From positions 1 through 15,986 of the forward strand of contig JAJCYK010000153.1 of the NCBI GenBank assembly GCA_029262935.1: a DNA stretch of 15,986 bases. The letters run 5' to 3'. This DNA is from Cytophagales bacterium (GTDB taxonomy: Bacteria; Bacteroidota; Bacteroidia; Cytophagales; Cyclobacteriaceae). The notes under the pieces were generated by a model. That model was not told the origin of the DNA. It ran no database searches and saw only the letters and a program-made list of their open reading frames with translations. The position numbers and the translations under genes are program-made. Positions within the stretch are counted from its first letter, which is position 1. Each line of letters begins with the position of its first letter. Positions 6,675-13,307 of this stretch are shown here, piece by piece.

Positions 6675-8648
6675 TTATTGATTTAAATAGTGTTCCAGCC
6701 AACCTACCCACCTATCATACACGTCTTTTTGATTTAATGGGTCTGATGGAAAATGACCTCCCCCCGGGTAAGCAATGAACTTTGTAGGTATATGGTTCGC
6801 CAATAATGCGTGGTATAATTTATAGGACCCCGTTACAGAAACAATTTGGTCTTCTACTTTGGACATTATTAAGGTAGGCGTTTGAATTTTTGCTAGGTTT
6901 TTCATGGGCGACATATCAAAGTGTAGTTCGTAGTTATCCCCAACCCAAGGAGAATTGGTAATGGCATGACGCAAGGTTAAATTCATGCGTGTAAGGCTGG
7001 TCATATCCGTATAATCTACCGGTGGCGCTCCAGCCACGGCCACCTTCCAAATGGTAGGATACCGACCGAGCAGCCAAGAAGTCATAAATCCTCCGTAAGA
7101 CCATCCTGAAACCCCGATTTTGCTTTCATCAATAAACCCTTTGGCAACCAACTGTTGAACTCCCGCCATAACATCCTTTCCGGGGCCTTCTCCCCCATCG
7201 TTCATGATGGCTTCCTGGAAGGCATCTCCCCTATTATTACTACCTCGATAGTTCGGTTGTAATACTATCCAACCTTTACCGGCCATGCGCTGGGCCATAG
7301 GGTTAAAAGATTCCGAGGAAGAAGCCGTTGGTCCCCCGTGGATAAAAAGAACTAAAGGATAGCGCTTTTCTTCGGAAAAGTCCGGAGGATATGTGACCAC
7401 GCCGTCTGCAGTCATGTTATTATCGGTTTCCCAATTGATGCTTTCCACTTTTCCTAAAGCCATATTTTTAAATGTCTCATTAAAGGAGCTTAGCTTTTGG
7501 GGTTTGTCTTTTAAGCTTTCAACATAAAATATTTCCGGGGGTTGATTCCCTGTAGAAGCTACCATCGCAATCTTACCTTTCTTATTCACCACGAGATTTG
7601 AAATAACATAGCTATTACTAAAGGGTGTCTCTTGAACTTCACCATCGAGCGTAATTTTCCACACCCCATCTAAAGTACCCTGCTGACCAAAGGCTATCAC
7701 ACCTTTTCCTTTAGGAAGCCAAAAGAACGATTTGAAGTTTCTATCCAATGCCTCAGTAATATTTACGGGTCGCGTCTCACCAAGGTGAAAGAGTAAATCG
7801 CGCATGCCTGCGGGATTTTTATCAAGAGCACTATAATATATCATGCCGTTTCCTTTGGGGGCAAATTGAGGGGCGAATTCAAACCCCAATTGCACGGATA
7901 AGGCTGACAAGGTATTTGTTGAAAGTTCAAAAAGCATCACTTTATTCCGGTTCCAATTCGAGGGGTACGCGCTTAATTTTTTAGTAAATGACACGCTTTC
8001 GCCATCCGCAGACCAGCTAAGGTCAGAGCTTATAGTCCAGGAGCCCTCAGTCAAACGAGTCATCTTCTGCATCTCCAGGTCCCAGAGATGCAAGTGGGTG
8101 GATGGGCTAGCACCTTGCTCTAAATAACCATGTGGCCCTACTTCAAAGGCCTTAACAAAAGGTTCCGGTGAGAGCGCTTCCATTTTCGGATCTTGAGCCA
8201 AATAAGCGACCTTTGTTTCATCCGGGCTCCAACGATAATGGGTTATACCGGTAGGATGAGCGCTGGTTTTAATTAATTTTCTCTCCGGGTAGGTTTCTAT
8301 GAACAACTGAGTATAACCTTTTTCTGTAGCTAGAAAAGAAAGGTATTTCCCGGAAGGTGACCAGGTAACGGCCCTGACACCCTGCTGATCAAAATCAAGT
8401 TTCACATTGGTGTTTGCGGCAATATCCAGTACATAGTGTTCTGAATTCCATTGGTTGGAGTCCCAATTGGCTTTACGAGTGGTAAATAGCAGGTGTGCTC
8501 CATCTGGAGAAAATTGTAAACCGCGTATACTAACCGCGTGCTCCATATAAGAATCCCAGTTAAATGAGGGTAAGTCGCTTTGAGCTGGCAAGCTGATACT
8601 GGCCAAAAAAACGCCGAACAATACGATAAGCTTCAAATGGTTTTTCAT
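6675..8648 (-). CDS. Secreted S9 family peptidase (prolyl oligopeptidase / acylaminoacyl-peptidase type)
   Basis: A 657-residue serine peptidase with a signal peptide (MKNHLKLIVLFGVFLASISLPAQS). Residues about 30-390 are a beta-propeller built of TolB/WD40-like blades, seen in repeats such as GLQFSPDGAHLLF, VTWSPSGKYLSFLA and YRWSPDETKVAYL. The C-terminal alpha/beta hydrolase domain (about 415-657) has the oxyanion motif LFIHGGPTAS, nucleophile Ser517 in GWSYGGFM, Asp600 in KVEDQIVS and His632 in PGGGHFPSD, a complete catalytic triad. Such enzymes release short peptides or blocked amino acids from oligopeptides; the exact preference is not readable. It sits 53 bases after the seven-helix protein gene and 34 bases before the DUF3500 gene. 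The leader before the ATG is A/T-rich (TTAAAATAAAAAAGT), as common in Bacteroidota. I infer a periplasmic or extracellular peptidase that may feed the amino-acid symporter encoded downstream. Confidence 0.93.
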   Translation of the reverse strand: MKNHLKLIVLFGVFLASISLPAQSDLPSFNWDSYMEHAVSIRGLQFSPDGAHLLFTTRKANWDSNQWNSEHYVLDIAANTNVKLDFDQQGVRAVTWSPSGKYLSFLATEKGYTQLFIETYPERKLIKTSAHPTGITHYRWSPDETKVAYLAQDPKMEALSPEPFVKAFEVGPHGYLEQGASPSTHLHLWDLEMQKMTRLTEGSWTISSDLSWSADGESVSFTKKLSAYPSNWNRNKVMLFELSTNTLSALSVQLGFEFAPQFAPKGNGMIYYSALDKNPAGMRDLLFHLGETRPVNITEALDRNFKSFFWLPKGKGVIAFGQQGTLDGVWKITLDGEVQETPFSNSYVISNLVVNKKGKIAMVASTGNQPPEIFYVESLKDKPQKLSSFNETFKNMALGKVESINWETDNNMTADGVVTYPPDFSEEKRYPLVLFIHGGPTASSSESFNPMAQRMAGKGWIVLQPNYRGSNNRGDAFQEAIMNDGGEGPGKDVMAGVQQLVAKGFIDESKIGVSGWSYGGFMTSWLLGRYPTIWKVAVAGAPPVDYTDMTSLTRMNLTLRHAITNSPWVGDNYELHFDMSPMKNLAKIQTPTLIMSKVEDQIVSVTGSYKLYHALLANHIPTKFIAYPGGGHFPSDPLNQKDVYDRWVGWLEHYLNQ

Positions 8649-8701
8649 ACTTTTTTATTTTAATCTAGTTGCTTCTAGGTATACCAACTTAGTATTTCGT
8701 T

Positions 8702-9826
8702 TTAATTCCCTGGGGAATCGGGCAGTGAAATATTTTGCATAGGTAGTTTCAAACGCACTTTACGTTCTCGTTTGTCTGATAGTTCGAACAAGGTGTTTTT
8801 TAAGGGTTGTTCATGCTGCTCTTTGGTCCAACAATCTTTTCCAAACACACCATCTAGCAAAGCGGTTAACAGCCGCTTTATCTGATTGTGGTCATTGATG
8901 TCGTAACGCTTTAAGCTCCTGACATCGTTTTTGGGCTTAATCTCCAGCCAGTCCGAGCCTTCCAAACGACGCTTGACAAATGTCAACAACAACTCATACA
9001 ATGCTGGAGTAAGTGCAAAGGATTCTCCAGATTGACCGGGTACCCCTTTAAGCGCCACGGTATGAAGGAACTTATCTTGCTCTTTGGTCCTGTTTAGCAC
9101 TAAGAACAAGTTTTCGGCGGTCGGAAGTACGTTTTCTACCAGTTCTTTTACCCAGCTTAGCGATAGCGCAAAGAAGATCATGATCAAGGAGGTCTTGAAT
9201 ATGGCTGAGAATAGAGTAAGGTTCACATTTGACCCTGTGAGCTTAAAGAGTTGGGCTGCAAAAGTAACTAGAATGCAAGCTATAGACAGATAAGCCAAGA
9301 TCATTAAACGGCGCTTGGCAAAAGACCAAAAAAGCACACAACCTAAGAAGATCAAGGTAAGTGTAGCATAATACACATCCAATTCACTAATGAGACCTCC
9401 TTCCTCCCGGCTTATCATTTTACTGATAGTAGGCAGCACAGAAAAAAGAAAAGGAAGGCCTACCAAATAGTACCAGTATTTCGATTTTATAAAGCCAGAA
9501 AATGCCGGTGGTAAGTAACGAAACCAGGGCAGCGCAAATAAAATGAACAAACTATTGAACAAAGAAAGAATACTGCGCCACCCTTCCAGTATAACTCCGG
9601 ATTGGGGTTGATGGGTAAAATAGACCTCAACAGCACCGGAAGCGCTCCAGCAAAGTACGGAAAGCGCCAGCCAGACTTGACCTAAATCGCCTCTCTTCCG
9701 GCCAATATGCCACCAAATGCCCATTAAAGCTAAAAAAGCAAAAAGGCATACGGTCAATTGCCACCAACCATAAAACGACAGCAGTTGGTTACTAGTTAAT
9801 TGCTCCACAAGGGTTTGTTCTGGCAT
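8702..9826 (-). CDS. Unrecognised seven-helix membrane protein with cytoplasmic C-terminal domain
   Basis: I do not recognise this 374-residue protein. Seven hydrophobic segments are visible at about 18-38, 48-69, 84-104, 117-135, 151-170, 173-193 and 203-226, so the N- and C-termini should be on opposite sides of the inner membrane. The basic stretches FAKRRL (169-174) and IGRKRG (41-46) are compatible with a cytoplasmic C-terminus. Residues about 230-374 form a soluble domain rich in charged residues; a short part (ESFALTPALYELLLTFVKRR, 268-287) distantly recalls the start of a winged-helix domain, but the match is weak and I would not rely on it. A sensor or membrane-bound regulator is possible. 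The gene has its own promoter candidate and palindrome just upstream, lies 129 bases after the end of the alginate operon, and precedes the S9 peptidase by 53 bases. The ATG at 9826 is the only reasonable start. Confidence 0.8.
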   Translation of the reverse strand: MPEQTLVEQLTSNQLLSFYGWWQLTVCLFAFLALMGIWWHIGRKRGDLGQVWLALSVLCWSASGAVEVYFTHQPQSGVILEGWRSILSLFNSLFILFALPWFRYLPPAFSGFIKSKYWYYLVGLPFLFSVLPTISKMISREEGGLISELDVYYATLTLIFLGCVLFWSFAKRRLMILAYLSIACILVTFAAQLFKLTGSNVNLTLFSAIFKTSLIMIFFALSLSWVKELVENVLPTAENLFLVLNRTKEQDKFLHTVALKGVPGQSGESFALTPALYELLLTFVKRRLEGSDWLEIKPKNDVRSLKRYDINDHNQIKRLLTALLDGVFGKDCWTKEQHEQPLKNTLFELSDKRERKVRLKLPMQNISLPDSPGN

Positions 9827-9850
9827 GTAGACGGGAACTCTTAAGTCGAA

Positions 9851-9868
9851 TCCTAAACATATTTAGGA
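9851..9868. promoter_or_regulatory. Palindrome over the -7 element, candidate operator
   Basis: The 18-base stretch TCCTAAACATATTTAGGA has perfect 7-bp arms (9851-9857 and 9862-9868) around a 4-base centre. It covers the promoter's -7 element and the expected transcription start, where a bound repressor would block initiation. The symmetry is seen directly; its use as a protein-binding site is inferred. Confidence 0.35.
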
Positions 9869-9888
9869 ACTCAAGGCCACTTTGTCAA
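9858..9888 (-). promoter_or_regulatory. Bacteroidota-type promoter candidate for the seven-helix protein gene
   Basis: On the - strand a TTG (9888-9886, within TTTGACAAAG) is followed after 20 bases by TAAATATG (9865-9858), which matches the Bacteroidota -7 consensus TAnnTTTG except at one base. This would start transcription near 9852, giving a leader of about 25 bases before the ATG at 9826. It lies in the 129-base gap after the alginate operon. A chance match cannot be excluded. Confidence 0.42.
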
Positions 9889-9955
9889 ATTTACCAGCAC
9901 TAATTATTGGATGAACAAGAAAGGAACACCAGCCCTTCAAGCCAGAAATCAATTT

Positions 9956-10630
9956 TCAGGTGCCGGACCGAATCCGCTTTATGGTATCCAAAGTATTTTG
10001 AACCGATTGTGTGAGGGCCTCAAAATCTTTGTTGGCCACAATTTCTTTGCTGATCATTTTGGATCCCATGCCCACACAAGTAACGCCAGCCTCAAACCAG
10101 CCTCGTAGGTTAGATTCGTCAGGGCTAACACCACCCGTAGGCATAATGCTGGTCCAAGGGCTGGGCCCTTTGATGGCCTTGACAAATCCTGGGCCGAGCT
10201 GACCGCCAGGGAAGATCTTTACGATCTCTGCCCCTAATTCTTCGGCGCGGGCAATTTCTCCTAAAGTCATGCAACCGGGAGCCCATAATAGCTTCTTGCG
10301 ATTACAAACTAGGCCGATGTCCTCCCTTAAGACAGGTGTCACTACGAAATTCGCTCCAAGTTGCATATACAGAGATGCAATGGCAGCATCGGTTACAGAT
10401 CCTACGCCTAAAATCATTTCTGGCAATTCCTCCTCAGCATATTTAGAGATCGCGCTAAAAACTTCGTGTGCAAAATCCCCCCGATTGGTAAATTCTAAAA
10501 CTCGGGCTCCTCCTAAATAGCAAGCCTTAACTAATTGCTTCGCTAAATCTGCATCAGGATGATAAAACAAAGGCACTAACCCTGTTTCAGCCATGGCCTG
10601 GGCCACCTGAATTCTTGTAAATCGACTCAT
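9956..10630 (-). CDS. eda: KDPG aldolase (2-dehydro-3-deoxyphosphogluconate aldolase)
   Basis: A 224-residue class I aldolase that splits 2-keto-3-deoxy-6-phosphogluconate into pyruvate and glyceraldehyde-3-phosphate, the last step of the alginate route encoded here. The fold is a TIM barrel of the usual family length. Key residues are present: Glu46 and Arg50 in VLEFTNRG and the Schiff-base Lys138 in AEIVKIFPGG; LGVGSVTD (74-81), WAPGCMT (116-122) and MPTGGVSPDE supply the phosphate and substrate loops. The ATG at 10630 lies 3 bases after the PL7 lyase stop, so the gene is translationally coupled as the last member of the operon. No clear terminator follows in the 129-base gap. The protein is cytoplasmic and appears complete. 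Some relatives also act on KHG; the kinase in the same operon makes KDPG the likely substrate. Confidence 0.95.
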   Translation of the reverse strand: MSRFTRIQVAQAMAETGLVPLFYHPDADLAKQLVKACYLGGARVLEFTNRGDFAHEVFSAISKYAEEELPEMILGVGSVTDAAIASLYMQLGANFVVTPVLREDIGLVCNRKKLLWAPGCMTLGEIARAEELGAEIVKIFPGGQLGPGFVKAIKGPSPWTSIMPTGGVSPDESNLRGWFEAGVTCVGMGSKMISKEIVANKDFEALTQSVQNTLDTIKRIRSGT

Positions 10631-10633
10631 AAT

Positions 10634-11446
10634 TTAGTGGGACACATTAAGTGAATAAAACCATACCTGGGCATAAGCTCCCTGCTCGGTGGATTGTAAG
10701 TAATTTCCAGCTTTGAAATAGTTCTCAAAGGGCCATTTTTGTAAATGAGTATCTTCATAAACTTTGCTTTCCTCATTCAGCTTAATCTCCATTCGTCCAG
10801 AGGAAACGATAATTTGCAGGTCAAAGGTATTATCATTTACCTTTTGATCAAAATAAAATGCTTCATCATCGACCCAAGCGGTTTTTTCTAAGATTTGCAA
10901 GTCACTACTATTTTCATCCACTAAAACTTTACGCGCTACCCGAATTTTACTATCCTGAAAGTATACCTTTAACAAGGGAGGGGCATCACTATCATCCGTG
11001 CCCAACAATGTTTTTTGAGCATGTGATAAGCGGCCATGAATTTGCATAATTATGGTACGATGACCTGTAGAGATTTCCGGGACTTTGAGTGTTCCAGAAA
11101 GCGTTCCCCCTTGGTCCAAAGTCCAATTGGTGGTGTTGTCTCCGGGAACTAGTTGCTCCCGGAGTTCCGTCCTGGAGTACTTACTATTTGGGGTTGCTAT
11201 ACCTGAATAGGAGCAAAAGAACACCAAAGCGCCATCTGGAGAATCATACAAATAAGGACTTATATGATTGTTGGTATGATAATCAAAGGGGTAAACGTAT
11301 TCATCAGCATTGCCGTCTGCATCTTTATCGGTAGGTAGCGTTAATTTCCAATGATCCAATGCCACCTGTGTTATCGAAGGGGCCACGAGGTCAGGCTCAC
11401 GATCACAATTTATACAAATAAGCGCCATTAATAGAAACATGCTCAT
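10634..11446 (-). CDS. PL7 family alginate lyase, probable lipoprotein
   Basis: An endo-type alginate lyase that cuts the polymer by beta-elimination. From the ATG at 11446 the product has 270 residues. The three PL7 signatures are present in order: YSRTELREQ (catalytic Arg92), IMQIHG (Gln135, His137) and YFKAGNYLQ (Tyr243). The QIH form, rather than QVH, is associated with enzymes that accept guluronate-containing blocks. The N-terminus is short and hydrophobic and ends in ICINC, a non-standard lipobox with Cys14; the acidic residues just after it (DREPD) resemble the surface-export signal of Bacteroidota lipoproteins. Oddly, the leader has no Lys or Arg. An upstream GTG at 11461 would add only MGNNN and does not repair this; I prefer the ATG, which has a GGGGAA stretch before it. 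The gene lies between the KDG kinase and aldolase genes, an unexpected place for a secreted enzyme within a cytoplasmic set. Confidence 0.93.
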   Translation of the reverse strand: MSMFLLMALICINCDREPDLVAPSITQVALDHWKLTLPTDKDADGNADEYVYPFDYHTNNHISPYLYDSPDGALVFFCSYSGIATPNSKYSRTELREQLVPGDNTTNWTLDQGGTLSGTLKVPEISTGHRTIIMQIHGRLSHAQKTLLGTDDSDAPPLLKVYFQDSKIRVARKVLVDENSSDLQILEKTAWVDDEAFYFDQKVNDNTFDLQIIVSSGRMEIKLNEESKVYEDTHLQKWPFENYFKAGNYLQSTEQGAYAQVWFYSLNVSH

Positions 11447-11462
11447 GTTGTTATTCCCCACA

Positions 11463-12500
11463 TTAGCGACTTACACGACCAGAGGCATCTCCACTCATTA
11501 ATTTTTCTACTTCATCAATGGTCACTTGGTTGGCGTCACCATAAATGGTATGTTTCAAGCAAGAAGCAGCCACAGCATAGTTTAATGCTTTTTGATCTTC
11601 CTCAGGATAGTGAAGCAACCCGTAAATCAAACCGCCCATAAAGGAATCACCGCCGCCTACTCGGTCTACGATATGGGTTATCTGATAGGTAGGTGCCTCC
11701 AGGAATTCTTGGCCGTTGTAAAGCACACCGGACCAGCTGTTGTGAGATGCACTAATGGACCCTCTTAAGGTGGTGATCACTTTTTTGGCTCTAGGAAAAC
11801 GATCCATCATTTTCACGCATACCGACTTATATGCTGCTGCCTCCACGGACGCCCCTTGTGTCACATCTACGGTATCCGGGTGAATACCGAAATGCTTTTC
11901 TGCATCTTCTTCATTGCCTAAAATAATATCACATCCCGCTACCAAGGCTGGCATCACATCTCCCGGCTCTTTACCATATTTCCACAATTTCTTCCGGTAA
12001 TTCAAATCTGTAGAAACGGTGATTCCCAACCGATTTGCCGCTTGTATAGCTTCCAAACAAACGTCCGCCGCTCCTTGAGAGATCGCTGGAGTAATACCTG
12101 TCCAGTGAAACCATTGGGCATCGGCAAACACCTTATCCCAGTCAATCATTCCTTTTTCAATAGAGCACATAGAGGAATGTGCTCTATCGTAAACCACTTT
12201 ACTGCCACGAGACACGGCCCCGGTTTCTAAAAAATAGATCCCCAACCGTTCACCGCCAAAGACAATATTGTTTGTACCGACACCACGCTTGCGCATTTCC
12301 ATCAACGCACAGGCGCCGATATCATTCTCCGGAAGTCGGGTAACAAAATCTACAGGAATCTTATAATTCGCTAAGGAAACTGCTACGTTACTTTCACCTC
12401 CACCATAAATGGCATTAAAGGTATTGGTCTGAGAGAATCTCAAAAATCCAGGAGGTGCCAGACGCAACATGATTTCACCAAAAGTGACCACTTTTTTCAT
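11463..12500 (-). CDS. kdgK: 2-keto-3-deoxygluconate (KDG) kinase, PfkB family
   Basis: A 345-residue cytoplasmic sugar kinase that phosphorylates KDG to KDPG with ATP. PfkB hallmarks: the N-terminal VTFGEIMLRLAPPG stretch, the sugar-binding YGGGESNVAVSLA (32-44), a conserved STDLNYRKKLW segment (163-173) typical of KDG kinases, and signature 2, DRVGGGDSFMGGLIYG (279-294), with catalytic base Asp285. The start lies 18 bases after the DEH reductase stop; the TAA stop is 16 bases before the PL7 lyase ATG, so it is an operon member. An unusual feature is a perfect 11-bp-arm hairpin inside the coding region (residues about 105-114), listed separately. Length and motifs indicate an intact gene. 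Function is supported both by sequence and by the aldolase, reductase and lyases around it. Confidence 0.95.
   Translation of the reverse strand: MKKVVTFGEIMLRLAPPGFLRFSQTNTFNAIYGGGESNVAVSLANYKIPVDFVTRLPENDIGACALMEMRKRGVGTNNIVFGGERLGIYFLETGAVSRGSKVVYDRAHSSMCSIEKGMIDWDKVFADAQWFHWTGITPAISQGAADVCLEAIQAANRLGITVSTDLNYRKKLWKYGKEPGDVMPALVAGCDIILGNEEDAEKHFGIHPDTVDVTQGASVEAAAYKSVCVKMMDRFPRAKKVITTLRGSISASHNSWSGVLYNGQEFLEAPTYQITHIVDRVGGGDSFMGGLIYGLLHYPEEDQKALNYAVAASCLKHTIYGDANQVTIDEVEKLMSGDASGRVSR
12160..12187. repeat. Perfect inverted repeat (hairpin) inside the KDG kinase gene
   Basis: Arms 12160-12170 and 12177-12187 are exact reverse complements over 11 bp, with a 6-base loop (12171-12176). It lies in coding sequence for a conserved-looking stretch (DRAHSSMCSI), so it would form in the operon mRNA upstream of the PL7 and aldolase genes. 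The symmetry is certain. A role, such as slowing ribosomes, RNA processing or tuning downstream expression, is only a possibility. Confidence 0.6.
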
Positions 12501-12518
12501 TCTTGTGCTGCTCTTGGT

Positions 12519-13271
12519 TTATGAGAACAAAAGTCCTCCATTAACATCTACATTTGCTCCGGTCATAAAAGAAGCTTCTGAAGAGGCCAAACAAGCCACC
12601 AGGTTAGCTACCTCGCAAGCTTCCCCCTCGCGTCTAAGTGGCGTACCGCCTGCGACTTTAACCCGAACTTCATCTTTAGTAAAAGTATCATGGAAAGAAG
12701 TAGCTATCATACCGGGACATAGTGCATTTACGCGAATATTTTTAGGGCCTAGTTCTTTGGCCATAGCCCTGGTAAAGGTCATAACCGCCGCTTTCGAAGT
12801 AGCGTAAGCAGAAGCCCCAGGACCTCCCCCATCTCTACCGGCTTGGGAAGCAAAATTAATGATGGAAGCACCAGAACCCATATGGGGCACCACGGCTTTG
12901 GTAGTCAAAAAGGTGGATGTCATGTTTAACTGCATAATGTAGTTAAAGAAATTTTCATCCATTTCTTGCAAACTCTTCCGTGCAACTAGTCCTCCGGCCA
13001 CATTAACCAAGATGTCAATATTTGATCCGTATGCTGACAAAGTTTCAGCTACTAAATTAGCCACGTCCGCTTGTTTTGTCATATCACCGGCCACGGCAAT
13101 ACCTTCTCCGTCACAAGCTTTTATTAATTCCAAAGTACGATCGGCAGCTTCTTTATTGTTAAAGTAATTTACCACCACTTTTGCACCCATGGAAGCTAGT
13201 TTTACTGATACCGCACGGCCGATGTCCCGGGTTCCACCAGTAACTATAGCAATCTTACCATTTAAGTCCAT
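12519..13271 (-). CDS. SDR family DEH reductase (4-deoxy-L-erythro-5-hexoseulose uronate reductase)
   Basis: A 250-residue short-chain dehydrogenase/reductase of classical length. The nucleotide-binding motif reads TGGTRDIG (11-18), with Asp16 where TGxxxGxG has Gly; the NVAGG segment (90-94) and the catalytic Ser142, Tyr156 and Lys160 (YATSK) are all present, as is the C-terminal VDVNGGLLF. By sequence alone the substrate is open. Its place between the uronate transporter and the KDG kinase, in an operon with PL7, PL17 and KdgF, makes NAD(P)H-dependent reduction of DEH to KDG the clear candidate reaction, as known for alginate-degrading bacteria. The ATG at 13271 has an A/T-rich leader and lies 36 bases after the MFS gene; the kinase starts 18 bases further on. 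Cofactor choice between NADH and NADPH cannot be settled by eye. The protein should be cytoplasmic. Confidence 0.88.
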   Translation of the reverse strand: MDLNGKIAIVTGGTRDIGRAVSVKLASMGAKVVVNYFNNKEAADRTLELIKACDGEGIAVAGDMTKQADVANLVAETLSAYGSNIDILVNVAGGLVARKSLQEMDENFFNYIMQLNMTSTFLTTKAVVPHMGSGASIINFASQAGRDGGGPGASAYATSKAAVMTFTRAMAKELGPKNIRVNALCPGMIATSFHDTFTKDEVRVKVAGGTPLRREGEACEVANLVACLASSEASFMTGANVDVNGGLLFS

Positions 13272-13307
13272 ATATAGATTATTTAAGTTTAATATTTAAG
13301 TTCATTA

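Noticed and set aside
8069..8092. An 8-bp-arm inverted repeat inside the S9 peptidase gene
   Set aside because: Arms of eight bases with a loop of about this size are expected a few times by chance in a window of this length.
9911..10108. A 65-codon open frame on the + strand starting in the gap after the aldolase gene
   Set aside because: It mostly overlaps the aldolase gene in antisense and has no recognisable features or leader.
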